The position numbers and the translations under genes were made by a program. Shown one piece after another: positions 16,946-25,253 of a stretch of DNA of 64,000 bases. Below the pieces are notes generated by a model, which saw only the letters and a list, made by a program, of their open reading frames with translations, did no database searches and was not told the origin of the DNA. Position 1 is the first letter of the stretch. The number at the start of each line of letters is the position of its first letter. This DNA is from JAGQUL01 sp038212015 (GTDB taxonomy: Bacteria; Actinomycetota; Thermoleophilia; Gaiellales; SKUG01): positions 7,989 through 71,988 of the forward strand of contig JBBQUY010000004.1 in NCBI GenBank assembly GCA_038212015.1, given 5' to 3'.

Positions 16946-17590
16946 CTATTTGCCGCATGCCAGCCACGCGGCGGCACCGAACATCATCACCGCAGTCATC
17001 GTCGCGGCGACGAGCACGCCTCGAACGACCGCCATCGCCACGCCTCCACGCCACGGCGGAAGCACGTGCACTGCCGCCATGGCAAGCGACGTCGGCACGG
17101 CACCCGCTACCAGCGCAATGCTCGTGGCGCGAAGCATCGAGGTCGCTGCGGCGAGCTGATCGGCAAGGACTGCGTCCACGATCGGCTGCAGCAGAGTCGC
17201 GAGCAACACCGCGACGACTGCACCCATCACGGCGACGATGAACCCCCGGGCTGCGCCGCGCACGTCCACCCGGACGCCGAACAGCGCCAGGAGCACGGCG
17301 ATCGCAAGCAACGGCAGCGACACGATCGGCACGAGCAACGCGGCCGAGAACATCCCTCCGAGGGCGAGCGTCCAGGTGACGAGGCCGTGCGCCATCGGTC
17401 GCTCGTCTTCGTCGTCAGCTTCCGTCGCCGACGCGCCGCTGGCGATGACCACCCCGATGACCACCAGCACGACGAGCCAGCCCGCGCGCGACTCCATCCC
17501 CGGGCAGCTGGTGGCGAACACCGCCCACGCGACGTAGATCGGCAGGTAGGCAAGGGCCCAAGCGAGCAACGCGGTCCAGCGAATCGTCAT
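16946..17590 (-). CDS. Polytopic membrane protein, unknown
   Basis: 214 residues with about six hydrophobic segments: one at the N-terminus, one after a short loop containing a cysteine, a charged Asp/Glu-rich loop (TEADDEDERP, about residues 55-64), and four more to the C-terminus. No motif of a known transporter or enzyme is visible. It is divergent from the acyl-CoA dehydrogenase gene and ends 12 nt from the convergent pepA. Confidence 0.7.
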   Translation of the reverse strand: MTIRWTALLAWALAYLPIYVAWAVFATSCPGMESRAGWLVVLVVIGVVIASGASATEADDEDERPMAHGLVTWTLALGGMFSAALLVPIVSLPLLAIAVLLALFGVRVDVRGAARGFIVAVMGAVVAVLLATLLQPIVDAVLADQLAAATSMLRATSIALVAGAVPTSLAMAAVHVLPPWRGGVAMAVVRGVLVAATMTAVMMFGAAAWLACGK

Positions 17591-17652
17591 GCTGCCGCCT
17601 TCCCGGGGGCATCGAGCCCCGAACCCCCGCTCCGCATCACGCTGCGCTGCGG

Positions 17653-17690
17653 TAGGCTCGATTCGCCCGAATCCGCACTACCCCGGAGGA
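17653..17690 (+). promoter_or_regulatory. -10 hexamer and ribosome binding site of acyl-CoA dehydrogenase gene
   Basis: TAGGCT at 17653-17658 is followed about 40 nt later by ATG, with a GGAGGA ribosome binding site at 17685-17690. Unlike the leaderless genes nearby, this one has a short leader. Confidence 0.45.
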
Positions 17691-17697
17691 TCCGACC

Positions 17698-18879
17698 ATG
17701 GCCACCGCCACTTCGACGCCGCTCTCGTTCCAGCTCTCCGACGAGCACGAACTGCTGCGCAGCACCGTTCGCGACTTCGCCGAGCAGGTCGTCGAACCCA
17801 AGGCCGAGGAGATGGATCGCACGGGCGAATTCCCGTACGACATCGTGCGCGGCATGGCCGACCTCGGGATCATGGGCATTACGATCCCCGAGGAGTACGG
17901 CGGCGCGGGCGCCGACACGCTCAGCTACGCGATCGCGGTCGAGGAACTCGGCCGCATCGACAGCTCCGTGTCGATCACGATGTGCGCGCACCACTCGCTC
18001 GGCACGCTGCCGATCTGGTACTTCGGCGACGACCGCCAGAAGTCCGAGTGGCTGCCACAGCTCGCGAGCGGCGAGAAGCTCCACGCGTTCGGCCTGACCG
18101 AGCCGGGCGCCGGCTCCGACGCCGGCGCCGCACGCACGACAGCCCGCCGCGACGGCGACGAGTGGGTCATCAACGGCTCGAAGATCTTCATCACCAACGC
18201 CGGCACCGACATGACCTTCGGCGTCACCGTCACCGCCGTCACCGGCGAGGACGCGAACGGCCGACCGGCGATCAGCACGATCATGATCCCGAACGGGACC
18301 CCGGGCTACGAGATCAGTGCGCCCATGAAGAAGATGGGCTGGCACGCATCCGACACGCGCGCGCTCAGCTTCAACGACGTGCGCGTGCCGGTCGGCAACC
18401 TCCTCGGCCCCGAAGGCAAGGGCTTCACCCAGTTCCTCAAGATCCTCGACGGCGGCCGCATCGGCGTCGCATCGCTCGGTCTGGGCCTCGCCCAGGGCGC
18501 ATTCGAGCAGGCGCTCAAGTACGCCAAGGAACGCAACCAGTTCGGCAAGCCGATCGCCGGCTTCCAGGCGATGGCATTCAAGCTGGCCGACATGGCCGCT
18601 GACATCGAGACCGCGCGCCTGATCACGTACAAGGCTGCGTGGGAGAAGGACCAGGGCCTCGACTTCACGCAGACCGCCGCGATCGCCAAGCTCAAGACGG
18701 GCATCCTCGCGCGCGAGGTCGCCAACCTGTCGCTGCAGATCCATGGCGGCTACGGCTTCATGGACGAGTTCCCGATCTCGCGCTTCTACCGCGACGCGAA
18801 GATCCTCGAGATCGGCGAGGGCACCAACGAAGTGCAGCAGATGGTCATCGCGCGCGGCCTTGGCATCAAGCTGCACTAG
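17698..18879 (+). CDS. Acyl-CoA dehydrogenase
   Basis: 393 residues, full-length FAD acyl-CoA dehydrogenase. Conserved blocks: FGLTEPGAGSDAGA (FAD/substrate contact), FITNAGTDM, RNQFGKPI, and the C-terminal HGGYGFMDEFPISRFYRDAKI ending in GEGTNEVQQ, where the Glu is at the catalytic-base position of short/branched-chain dehydrogenases. It could serve butyryl-, isovaleryl- or related CoA esters; an isovaleryl-CoA role would complete the liu pathway, but the liu cluster is 12 kb away and a second dehydrogenase exists at 41.8 kb. Confidence 0.93.
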   Translation: MATATSTPLSFQLSDEHELLRSTVRDFAEQVVEPKAEEMDRTGEFPYDIVRGMADLGIMGITIPEEYGGAGADTLSYAIAVEELGRIDSSVSITMCAHHSLGTLPIWYFGDDRQKSEWLPQLASGEKLHAFGLTEPGAGSDAGAARTTARRDGDEWVINGSKIFITNAGTDMTFGVTVTAVTGEDANGRPAISTIMIPNGTPGYEISAPMKKMGWHASDTRALSFNDVRVPVGNLLGPEGKGFTQFLKILDGGRIGVASLGLGLAQGAFEQALKYAKERNQFGKPIAGFQAMAFKLADMAADIETARLITYKAAWEKDQGLDFTQTAAIAKLKTGILAREVANLSLQIHGGYGFMDEFPISRFYRDAKILEIGEGTNEVQQMVIARGLGIKLH

Positions 18880-18934
18880 CCAGCACGGCGAACCGCTCCT
18901 CGCAGACCTGCGATCGGGTGCGGGCGAGTTCCAC

Positions 18935-18980
18935 GCGAATCCATCCAGCGTCGCACCCGTACGACGATCATTGGATTCGC
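18935..18980. repeat. 9-bp inverted repeat between two genes
   Basis: GCGAATCCA at 18935-18943 and its exact complement at 18972-18980, 28-nt spacer, between the acyl-CoA dehydrogenase and epimerase genes. Could be a weak terminator or operator. Confidence 0.35.
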
Positions 18981-19066
18981 TACCGCAGGCGGCCGTCGAG
19001 GCATGCGCTGGCACCGCGAACGGCACCGGGGAGATTGCCTGCCCAGCGGGCGGTATGCTCCGCACC

Positions 19067-19666
19067 ATGGATACCGCTCCGAGCCCGACCGTCGACCCTG
19101 CCGTTCGCGACCGCCATGACCTCGCCCCGTGCGAGTCCCGCATCGAGGGCGTCGTCATCCGTCCGCTGACGCGACACGGCGACTCACGTGGCGGCTTCTC
19201 CGAGACGTATCGCCAGGAGTGGTTCGACGGTCCGGCGATGCTGCAGGGCAACCGCTCGGATTCGGCAGCCGGCACGATCCGCGGCCTCCACTTTCATCGC
19301 AAGCAGGCGGACTACTGGCTGTGCCTGAAGGGCACCCTGCTCGCCTGCCTGTTCGACGCCCGACCCGGCAGCCCCACCGAGGGCGTCACCCAGGGCGTCG
19401 TGCTCACCGATGCCACCAACGCCGGCATCTACATCCCGCCGGGCGTGGCACACGGCTTCGCGGCGCTCGAGGATGCCACGCTCACGTACCTCGTCGACAA
19501 CTACTACGACGGTGGCGACGAGTTCGGCGTGCGCTGGGACGATCCCGAGGTCGCGATGGACTGGGGGATCGTCGATCCGATCCTGTCGGGCCGGGATGCC
19601 GAGTGCGACACGCTCGCGCAGCTGCGCGAGGCCGGCTCGATGCCCGCGCCGTACGCAGCGAGCTGA
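19067..19666 (+). CDS. rfbC: dTDP-4-dehydrorhamnose 3,5-epimerase-like protein
   Basis: 199 residues, cupin-fold RmlC/RfbC family. Present are RGGFSETYR, GTIRGLHFH with the catalytic histidine near residue 70, LKGTLLACLFDAR, IPPGVAHGF and TYLVDNYYDGGDEFGVRWDDP, all matching the epimerase. It acts in dTDP-rhamnose synthesis for cell-envelope glycans. The other rml genes are not adjacent. The ATG at 19067 is used; an in-frame ATG at 19055 is also possible. The N-terminal 20 residues are poorly conserved. Confidence 0.87.
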   Translation: MDTAPSPTVDPAVRDRHDLAPCESRIEGVVIRPLTRHGDSRGGFSETYRQEWFDGPAMLQGNRSDSAAGTIRGLHFHRKQADYWLCLKGTLLACLFDARPGSPTEGVTQGVVLTDATNAGIYIPPGVAHGFAALEDATLTYLVDNYYDGGDEFGVRWDDPEVAMDWGIVDPILSGRDAECDTLAQLREAGSMPAPYAAS

Positions 19667-19681
19667 CCAGCCCGATCGCTC

Positions 19682-20188
19682 CTAGAGCATGCCGGCGTTG
19701 CCGAGCGCCGTCTCCGACTGCTCGCCGTTCGCTTCGGTGCGGATGCCCCACCCGATGCCCCAACCTTCGGCGGTGTCCCTGCCGTCGATGAGGTCGGCGA
19801 CGCGGTTGCCGATGTCGACGGCCGTCTCGCCCGGCGCGCGGAGCGTGCTCGTGGTGTTCGCCGTCAGGATCAGCAGCGCGAAGCCGCCGATCGTGTGCAG
19901 CAGGCCGGTCGCCTTGTTGACGCCCTTGATGTGCGCGGTCTTGTCCTTGAGCAGCGCGGTGCCGGTGCTGACGGTCTCGAACGGGATCATCGCGGCCTTG
20001 TCGGCCTGGATGCCCGTCATCTTCGTCGCCTGCTTGTAGCCGGCGGTCGTCGAGCGGATCAGGTCGCCGATGATGCCCTGGACGCCGCTACCCGCGCGCG
20101 GGTCGGTCTCGGGCGTCGTCGCCACGGGCGCCGGGGCGGGCGTCGCGGGCGTGGCGATGGTGGTCGGCTTGGCAGCGACAGGATCCAT
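19682..20188 (-). CDS. Unknown protein with one central hydrophobic segment
   Basis: 168 residues. The N-terminal 35 are Pro/Ala/Thr-rich; a hydrophobic stretch (GLLHTIGGFALLILTAN) lies near residues 98-114, flanked by polar regular sequence. The ATG at 20188 is supported by a GGGAG ribosome binding site about 8 nt upstream. No domain recognised. It lies between the convergent epimerase gene and ilvA, and is 114 nt downstream of ilvA on the same strand. Confidence 0.65.
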   Translation of the reverse strand: MDPVAAKPTTIATPATPAPAPVATTPETDPRAGSGVQGIIGDLIRSTTAGYKQATKMTGIQADKAAMIPFETVSTGTALLKDKTAHIKGVNKATGLLHTIGGFALLILTANTTSTLRAPGETAVDIGNRVADLIDGRDTAEGWGIGWGIRTEANGEQSETALGNAGML

Positions 20189-20302
20189 GCGGAGCTCCCT
20201 CAGGAAAGGTTCGAACGACATCGAACCATGTCGCGGGGGCTCGGTCACGGCCGGGGCGCCGGGCAGGGCTGCTGCGGCCACCGCGGCGGCCGGATCGTCC
20301 CG

Positions 20303-21529
20303 TCAGCGGGACTCGCGCATGACGGGGTAGCCGGCGTCGGTGAGCGCCGCTTCGACTTCCGCGACGTGCTCGACGTTGCGCGTCTGCAGCGTCAGGTCGA
20401 CCCGGGTCTCGCCGATGCGCAGGTCGACGCCTTCGCGGTGATGCTCCACGCCGAGCACGTTCACGCGCGTGGCGGCGAGCAGCGCGAGCAGGCGCGACAG
20501 TTCACCGGGGCGGTCGGGAATCACCGTGCCCAGGTACAGGAACCGCCCACCGGTGGTCAGGCCGTGGCGAATCACCGGAACCAGGTTGGCAGGATCGATG
20601 TTGCCGCCGGCGACGACGAGCACGACCGGTCCCTCCGAGCTGATCTTGCCGGCAAGCAGCGCAGCAAGCGATGCCGCGCCCGCACCTTCCAGCACCTGCT
20701 TGGCGCGCTCCATGCTCCACAGGATCGCGGTGGAGAGCTCCTCCTCCGTCACCTCGACGACGTCGTCGACGATGTCCTTGAGCATCTCGAAGTTGAGCGT
20801 CCCGAGCTGCTTGACCGCGATTCCGTCGGCAATGGAGGGACGTGCCTCGACCGCGGTGACGACGCCTGCGTCGAGCGATGCGCGCAGTGATGGATGCGCA
20901 GCCGCCTGGACCGCCACGATCCGGCAGTCAGGGCGTAGCTCGCGCAGCACCATCCCGATGCCGGAGGCCAGACCACCACCGCCGACGGGGATGACGACCG
21001 TCGCGACGTCCGGCAGCTGCTCGACGATCTCCAGGCCGATCGTGCCCTGTCCGGCGATGATCTGCGGATCGTCGAACGGGTGCACCCATACCGCACCATG
21101 CTCGTCGCAGAACGCGTGGGCCGCAGCGAGCGCATCGCCCAGGTTCGCGCCCTCGAGCCGCACCGTCGCACCGTAGTTGCGCGTCGCCTCGACCTTGGAG
21201 AGCGAGGCATCCTCGGGCATGAAGATCGTCGCCTCCACGCCCAGCTCGGACGCGGCGACGGCCACGCCCTGCGCATGGTTGCCGGCGCTTGCCGCGACCA
21301 CGCCGCGCGCGCGCTCCTCGCCGGTGAGCTGGCCGATCAGGTTGAGCGCGCCACGCAGCTTGAACGAGCCCGTGCGCTGCAGGTGCTCGCACTTGAGGTA
21401 CACGTCGCAGCCGACGCACGGATCGAGCGTGTGCTTGCGCAGCATCGGGGTGCTGCGAATGTCGCGCGCGATGCGATCGCGAGCGGCGAACACGTCCTCC
21501 ATCGTCAGCGCGGGCGTGGGTGTCTTCAC
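20303..21529 (-). CDS. ilvA: Threonine ammonia-lyase with C-terminal ACT domain
   Basis: 408 residues. PLP-fold domain with the cofactor lysine in TGSFKLRGA, substrate loop ASAGNHAQG and PLP-phosphate loop PVGGGGLASG, followed by one ACT domain (about residues 330-408). The length and single ACT match the short threonine deaminase class. It converts threonine to 2-oxobutyrate. The GTG at 21529 is chosen over the ATG at 21502 because its GTGA overlaps the meaB stop by 4 nt. 2-oxobutyrate leads to propionyl-CoA and methylmalonyl-CoA, which gives a metabolic reason for coupling to MeaB. Confidence 0.93.
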   Translation of the reverse strand: MKTPTPALTMEDVFAARDRIARDIRSTPMLRKHTLDPCVGCDVYLKCEHLQRTGSFKLRGALNLIGQLTGEERARGVVAASAGNHAQGVAVAASELGVEATIFMPEDASLSKVEATRNYGATVRLEGANLGDALAAAHAFCDEHGAVWVHPFDDPQIIAGQGTIGLEIVEQLPDVATVVIPVGGGGLASGIGMVLRELRPDCRIVAVQAAAHPSLRASLDAGVVTAVEARPSIADGIAVKQLGTLNFEMLKDIVDDVVEVTEEELSTAILWSMERAKQVLEGAGAASLAALLAGKISSEGPVVLVVAGGNIDPANLVPVIRHGLTTGGRFLYLGTVIPDRPGELSRLLALLAATRVNVLGVEHHREGVDLRIGETRVDLTLQTRNVEHVAEVEAALTDAGYPVMRESR

Positions 21530-22512
21530 GAGCTGAACACCTCTTCGAACAGACGCATGGTCGTCGTGAGCGGATCGAGCTCGCGACGGTGCATCGCGTC
21601 GAGCAGCTCGCGCAGTCGCGGGTCCTCCTCCACGCGCGCCTGCAGGCGACGCAGCGCTCGTGCGGACGCGAGCGTGAACACTTCGCTCTCGAGGTTCGCG
21701 CGGCGGCGCGCCTCGAAGCGCCCGTCGTGCGACATGTGCTCGCGATGGGCGTGGATCTTCTCCCAGAGCGTGTCGATGCCTTCGCCGCGGATCGCTTCGG
21801 TCTCCACGATCGGCGGGGTCCACTCGCGCTGCTCGAGGGTGAGGATGGAGCGAATCTGCGAACGCAGCGCGTGCGCCATCGGGTGGTCTGCCTTGTTGAT
21901 CACGATGATGTCGGGGATTTCCATCACGCCGGCCTTGAGCGCCTGGACCGCATCTCCCGAGCCGGGCATCAGCACGAGCACGATCGTGTCGGCAATGCGC
22001 GCGATCTCGATCTCGCTCTGGCCGACGCCGACGGTCTCGAGGAAGACCTCGCTCGCGCCCCACGCGTCGAACAGCAGCGCCGCCTGCAGCGACGCCTCCG
22101 CGAGCCCGCCCAGGTGCCCGCGCGTGCCCATCGACCGAATGAACACCCCACGGTCGAGGAAATGGTCGGTGAGGCGGATGCGATCGCCGAGCAGCGCACC
22201 TTCGGTGAACGGGCTCGACGGGTCGACGCTCACGATGCCGACTCGTTCATCGGGCCTGGCTGCCCGTAATTGCGTGACGAGCGCGCCCATGAGGCTGCTC
22301 TTGCCGACGCCCGGTGGGCCGGTGATGCCGAGCAGGTGCGCGTCGCCGGTGTCCGAATACAGGTCGCTCACGAGCTCGTGGCCCACGGGACTGCCGTTTT
22401 CGACGAGCGAGATCGCGCGTGCGAGCGCACGTCGATCGCCGCTCGTGAGCCGGCTCGCGAGCGACGCCGCGTCGGCCGGCAGCGCGGTCGGAGTGGGAGC
22501 CGGATCGTCCAT
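21526..22512 (-). CDS. meaB: MeaB/ArgK-type GTPase (methylmalonyl-CoA mutase chaperone)
   Basis: 328 residues. P-loop GTPase of the G3E class with Walker A GPPGVGKSS, a long VSVDPSSPFTEGALLGDRIR block, VFIRSMGTRGHLGGL, ETVGVGQSE and the NKAD base-specificity motif. These proteins load and protect the B12 cofactor of methylmalonyl-CoA mutase. No mutase gene lies in this window. The ATG at 22512 precedes the first conserved region; upstream in-frame starts would add an Arg-rich unrelated stretch. It is divergent from the GGDEF/HD-GYP gene and coupled to ilvA. Confidence 0.94.
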   Translation of the reverse strand: MDDPAPTPTALPADAASLASRLTSGDRRALARAISLVENGSPVGHELVSDLYSDTGDAHLLGITGPPGVGKSSLMGALVTQLRAARPDERVGIVSVDPSSPFTEGALLGDRIRLTDHFLDRGVFIRSMGTRGHLGGLAEASLQAALLFDAWGASEVFLETVGVGQSEIEIARIADTIVLVLMPGSGDAVQALKAGVMEIPDIIVINKADHPMAHALRSQIRSILTLEQREWTPPIVETEAIRGEGIDTLWEKIHAHREHMSHDGRFEARRRANLESEVFTLASARALRRLQARVEEDPRLRELLDAMHRRELDPLTTTMRLFEEVFSS

Positions 22513-22613
22513 CGTGATCCGGACGGTATCACGACGGTTCACGCCGTTCGAAGCAGTCCGCGCACGGTTCTCGAAACCCGCGTCGCAATCGGCGCTCAAG
22601 CACGATTCAGGGA

Positions 22614-25199
22614 ATGCCGATGCGGGGCGTATGCGTGCGGTACGCACCTCGACCCGCGCGCGCCCTGATCGTGTCCAAGTCCAACTCGCCCAAGCCCACT
22701 CTGGCAAACGCCATCAGCTCATCCGGCATCAGCCGGAAGCTGACGTTCGCGTTCTTCGCGGTCATCCTGGTCGCGTTCATCTCGCTGCCGGTCACGTTCA
22801 TGTCGTTCAAGGAGATCGACGAGGCGAGCAACCAGGCGAAGAAGTCTTCGGTCACGCTCCAGAACGTCGCCATCTTCCAGCGCAAGATCGGCGACGTGCG
22901 CGCTTCGGCCCGCGATCAGATGGCGCGTGACAACGGTGTGGTCCGTGGCAACCTCACCAAGACCCTGCAGGAGGCGCTCGACGCGGCGCGCTGCATCGGC
23001 GAGCCGGCCAAGTGCTCCGGTTCGCTCAAGGCGGGGGAGACGCTGCCCGCCGACGAGGCGGCGCGCTGGGAGCAGATCTCGGCAAAGGCGCTCGACGCCA
23101 AGCAGGCGTTCCAGAACGACATCTCAGGCGGCAACGCCGCGGTCACCAGGCTCGACCAGACGCTCGCGAACGAAGTCGACGCACCGTCGCAGCAGCTCGC
23201 CGAGCGCATCGCGTCGCGTGGCCTCGACGCGCAGGCGAGCATTCGCACCGCGATCGCGAGCTCCACCGGCCTGCTCGTGGGCACGATGATCGGCTCGTTC
23301 CTGCTCGCCGCATTGCTGGCGACGCTCATCCCGCGTCGCCTCATGAAGCGCCTGGAGCACCTGCGGCACGTCTCGCACCGGCTCGCGCACGGCGACCTCG
23401 AAGCTCGCGCCGACGAGCGCCTCGCCAACCGCAAGGACGAGATCGGTGACCTGATCTCCGACTTCAACCTGATGGCGATGGCGATGCAGCGCAACACCGT
23501 GGAGCTGCGCACGGCGCAGGAGCAGCTGCACATCGCGCTGCAGCAGGAGCAGGAACGCGCAACACGCGACCCGCTCACCGGCCTGCGCAATCATCGCTAC
23601 TTCCAGGACTCGCTCAGCGCGGAGATCGAGCGCTGTCGCCGCACGGGTGGCCATGTGTCGATCGCGGTGCTCGACCTCGACAACTTCAAGTCGGTCAACG
23701 ATCGCTTCGGCCACAGCGAGGGCGACGCCGTGCTGCGTCGCGCCACGAAGGGCATCTCCGACAACCTGCGCCCCTACGACCTGGCCTGCCGCCTCGGCGG
23801 CGAGGAGTTCGGCGTGATCTTCCCGGAGGCAGATGCAGAAGAGGCGAAGATGGTCCTCGATCGCATCGCCGAGCACATCCTGCCGTTCGGCCCCAACGGC
23901 GAGCGCCTGTCGTTCTCGGGTGGCATCACCACGTGGCCGACCCACGCGGAGACGCAGACCGAGCTGTACCAGCGCGCGGACGAGGCGTCCTACTCCGCCA
24001 AGATGCAGGGCAAGGCGTGCTCGGTCGTGTACGACCCCACCAAGGTCGTGTCGATGGACAGCGAAGAGCGCACCCGATCGCGTCAGCGCGACGCGATGCT
24101 GACGACCGCCACCACGCTCGTGAGCGCCGTCGACCAGAAGGATCCCTACACGCGCAACCACTCGGAGCTCGTCGCCATCTACGCCGCGACGATCGCCCGC
24201 GCGATGCGGCTGGACGAGGCGACGGTGAAGCTCGCATATCGAGCCGGCCTGCTCCACGACGTGGGCAAGATCGGAATCGCCGACGAGATCCTCGTGAAGG
24301 GTTCACAGCTCACCCATGACGAGTGGGTGCAGCTGCGCATGCATCCGGAGTTCAGCTACCGCATCCTCGAAGCCGCGGAGATGGAGCCGGTCGCCACGTG
24401 GACGCGCCACCACCACGAGCACTACGACGGCACCGGGTACCCGTTCGGGCTCGCGGGCACCGACATTCCGATCGGCAGCCGCATCATCCTCGTCGCGGAC
24501 GCATTCGAGAGCATGACGAGCGACCGCATCTACCGCCGCGCGCTCGGCCAGGCGCAGGCAGTGCACGAGCTGCGTTCGGGTGCGGGGCGACAGTTCGACC
24601 CGCAGGTCGTGGAGACGATGGTCGGGCTCATCGAGCAGGGCGTATTCGTGCAGGTGATGCAGCAGTACGGCCGCGTCATCGAACCAGCCGCGGTCCACCA
24701 GGCCGGGATGATTCGCGAGCTGGATCCGGCAGCGTCGCAGGCGACCGCGACCGCAGCGGCGCTCGACGGCAACCCACCCACGGCGCACGCCACGAGCGAA
24801 GCCGAAGCGTGGGCGCTCCAGCAGATCACCGACGACCACTGGGCGAACCCGGGCCATACGCCTGCTGCGGAGCCTCCGGCATTCGCGGCACCGATCGTGC
24901 AGCCCGGCGACATCGCAGCGCCCGCGGCCGTCCAGCCTGTGGCGTCGGCAGCCCCGACGCAGGGCCAGTGGACCCAGGAGCAGTGGGAGACGTACCAGCT
25001 GCAGGCCGCGCAGGAGCAGGCTGCATTCGACGCGCAGCAGGCCCATCAGGCGCAGCAGGCCCAGCTCGCTGCGCAGCAGGCCCACGCCCAGGAGCATGCT
25101 GCGATGCAGGCTCAGGCCGATGCTGCCGCGATTCCGGATCCGCCGTCGTTCGATCCCAGCTCGTGGGCCGCGCCGAATCCCGACGATCTGGCCGCGTAG
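22614..25199 (+). CDS. Membrane GGDEF plus HD-GYP protein (c-di-GMP signalling)
   Basis: 861 residues: membrane helix about 40-62, extracytoplasmic sensor to 215, second helix about 216-239, HAMP, then a diguanylate cyclase domain with intact GGEEF (about residue 396) and an upstream RPYD inhibitory I-site, then an HD-GYP domain with LLHDVGKIGI (about 546) and HHHEHYDGTGYPFGL (about 605). Both making and breaking of c-di-GMP therefore look possible in one protein. The last 170 residues are low-complexity Ala/Gln/Pro with QAHQAQQAQ repeats. The start is uncertain: ATG 22614, ATG 22620 or GTG 22671. A c-di-GMP riboswitch lies 8.6 kb away. Confidence 0.93.
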   Translation: MPMRGVCVRYAPRPARALIVSKSNSPKPTLANAISSSGISRKLTFAFFAVILVAFISLPVTFMSFKEIDEASNQAKKSSVTLQNVAIFQRKIGDVRASARDQMARDNGVVRGNLTKTLQEALDAARCIGEPAKCSGSLKAGETLPADEAARWEQISAKALDAKQAFQNDISGGNAAVTRLDQTLANEVDAPSQQLAERIASRGLDAQASIRTAIASSTGLLVGTMIGSFLLAALLATLIPRRLMKRLEHLRHVSHRLAHGDLEARADERLANRKDEIGDLISDFNLMAMAMQRNTVELRTAQEQLHIALQQEQERATRDPLTGLRNHRYFQDSLSAEIERCRRTGGHVSIAVLDLDNFKSVNDRFGHSEGDAVLRRATKGISDNLRPYDLACRLGGEEFGVIFPEADAEEAKMVLDRIAEHILPFGPNGERLSFSGGITTWPTHAETQTELYQRADEASYSAKMQGKACSVVYDPTKVVSMDSEERTRSRQRDAMLTTATTLVSAVDQKDPYTRNHSELVAIYAATIARAMRLDEATVKLAYRAGLLHDVGKIGIADEILVKGSQLTHDEWVQLRMHPEFSYRILEAAEMEPVATWTRHHHEHYDGTGYPFGLAGTDIPIGSRIILVADAFESMTSDRIYRRALGQAQAVHELRSGAGRQFDPQVVETMVGLIEQGVFVQVMQQYGRVIEPAAVHQAGMIRELDPAASQATATAAALDGNPPTAHATSEAEAWALQQITDDHWANPGHTPAAEPPAFAAPIVQPGDIAAPAAVQPVASAAPTQGQWTQEQWETYQLQAAQEQAAFDAQQAHQAQQAQLAAQQAHAQEHAAMQAQADAAAIPDPPSFDPSSWAAPNPDDLAA

Positions 25200-25253
25200 C
25201 AACGCCCCCGCGACGGGTTCGCACTCGCCGCTCGAAGGGCACACGTCGCGAAG

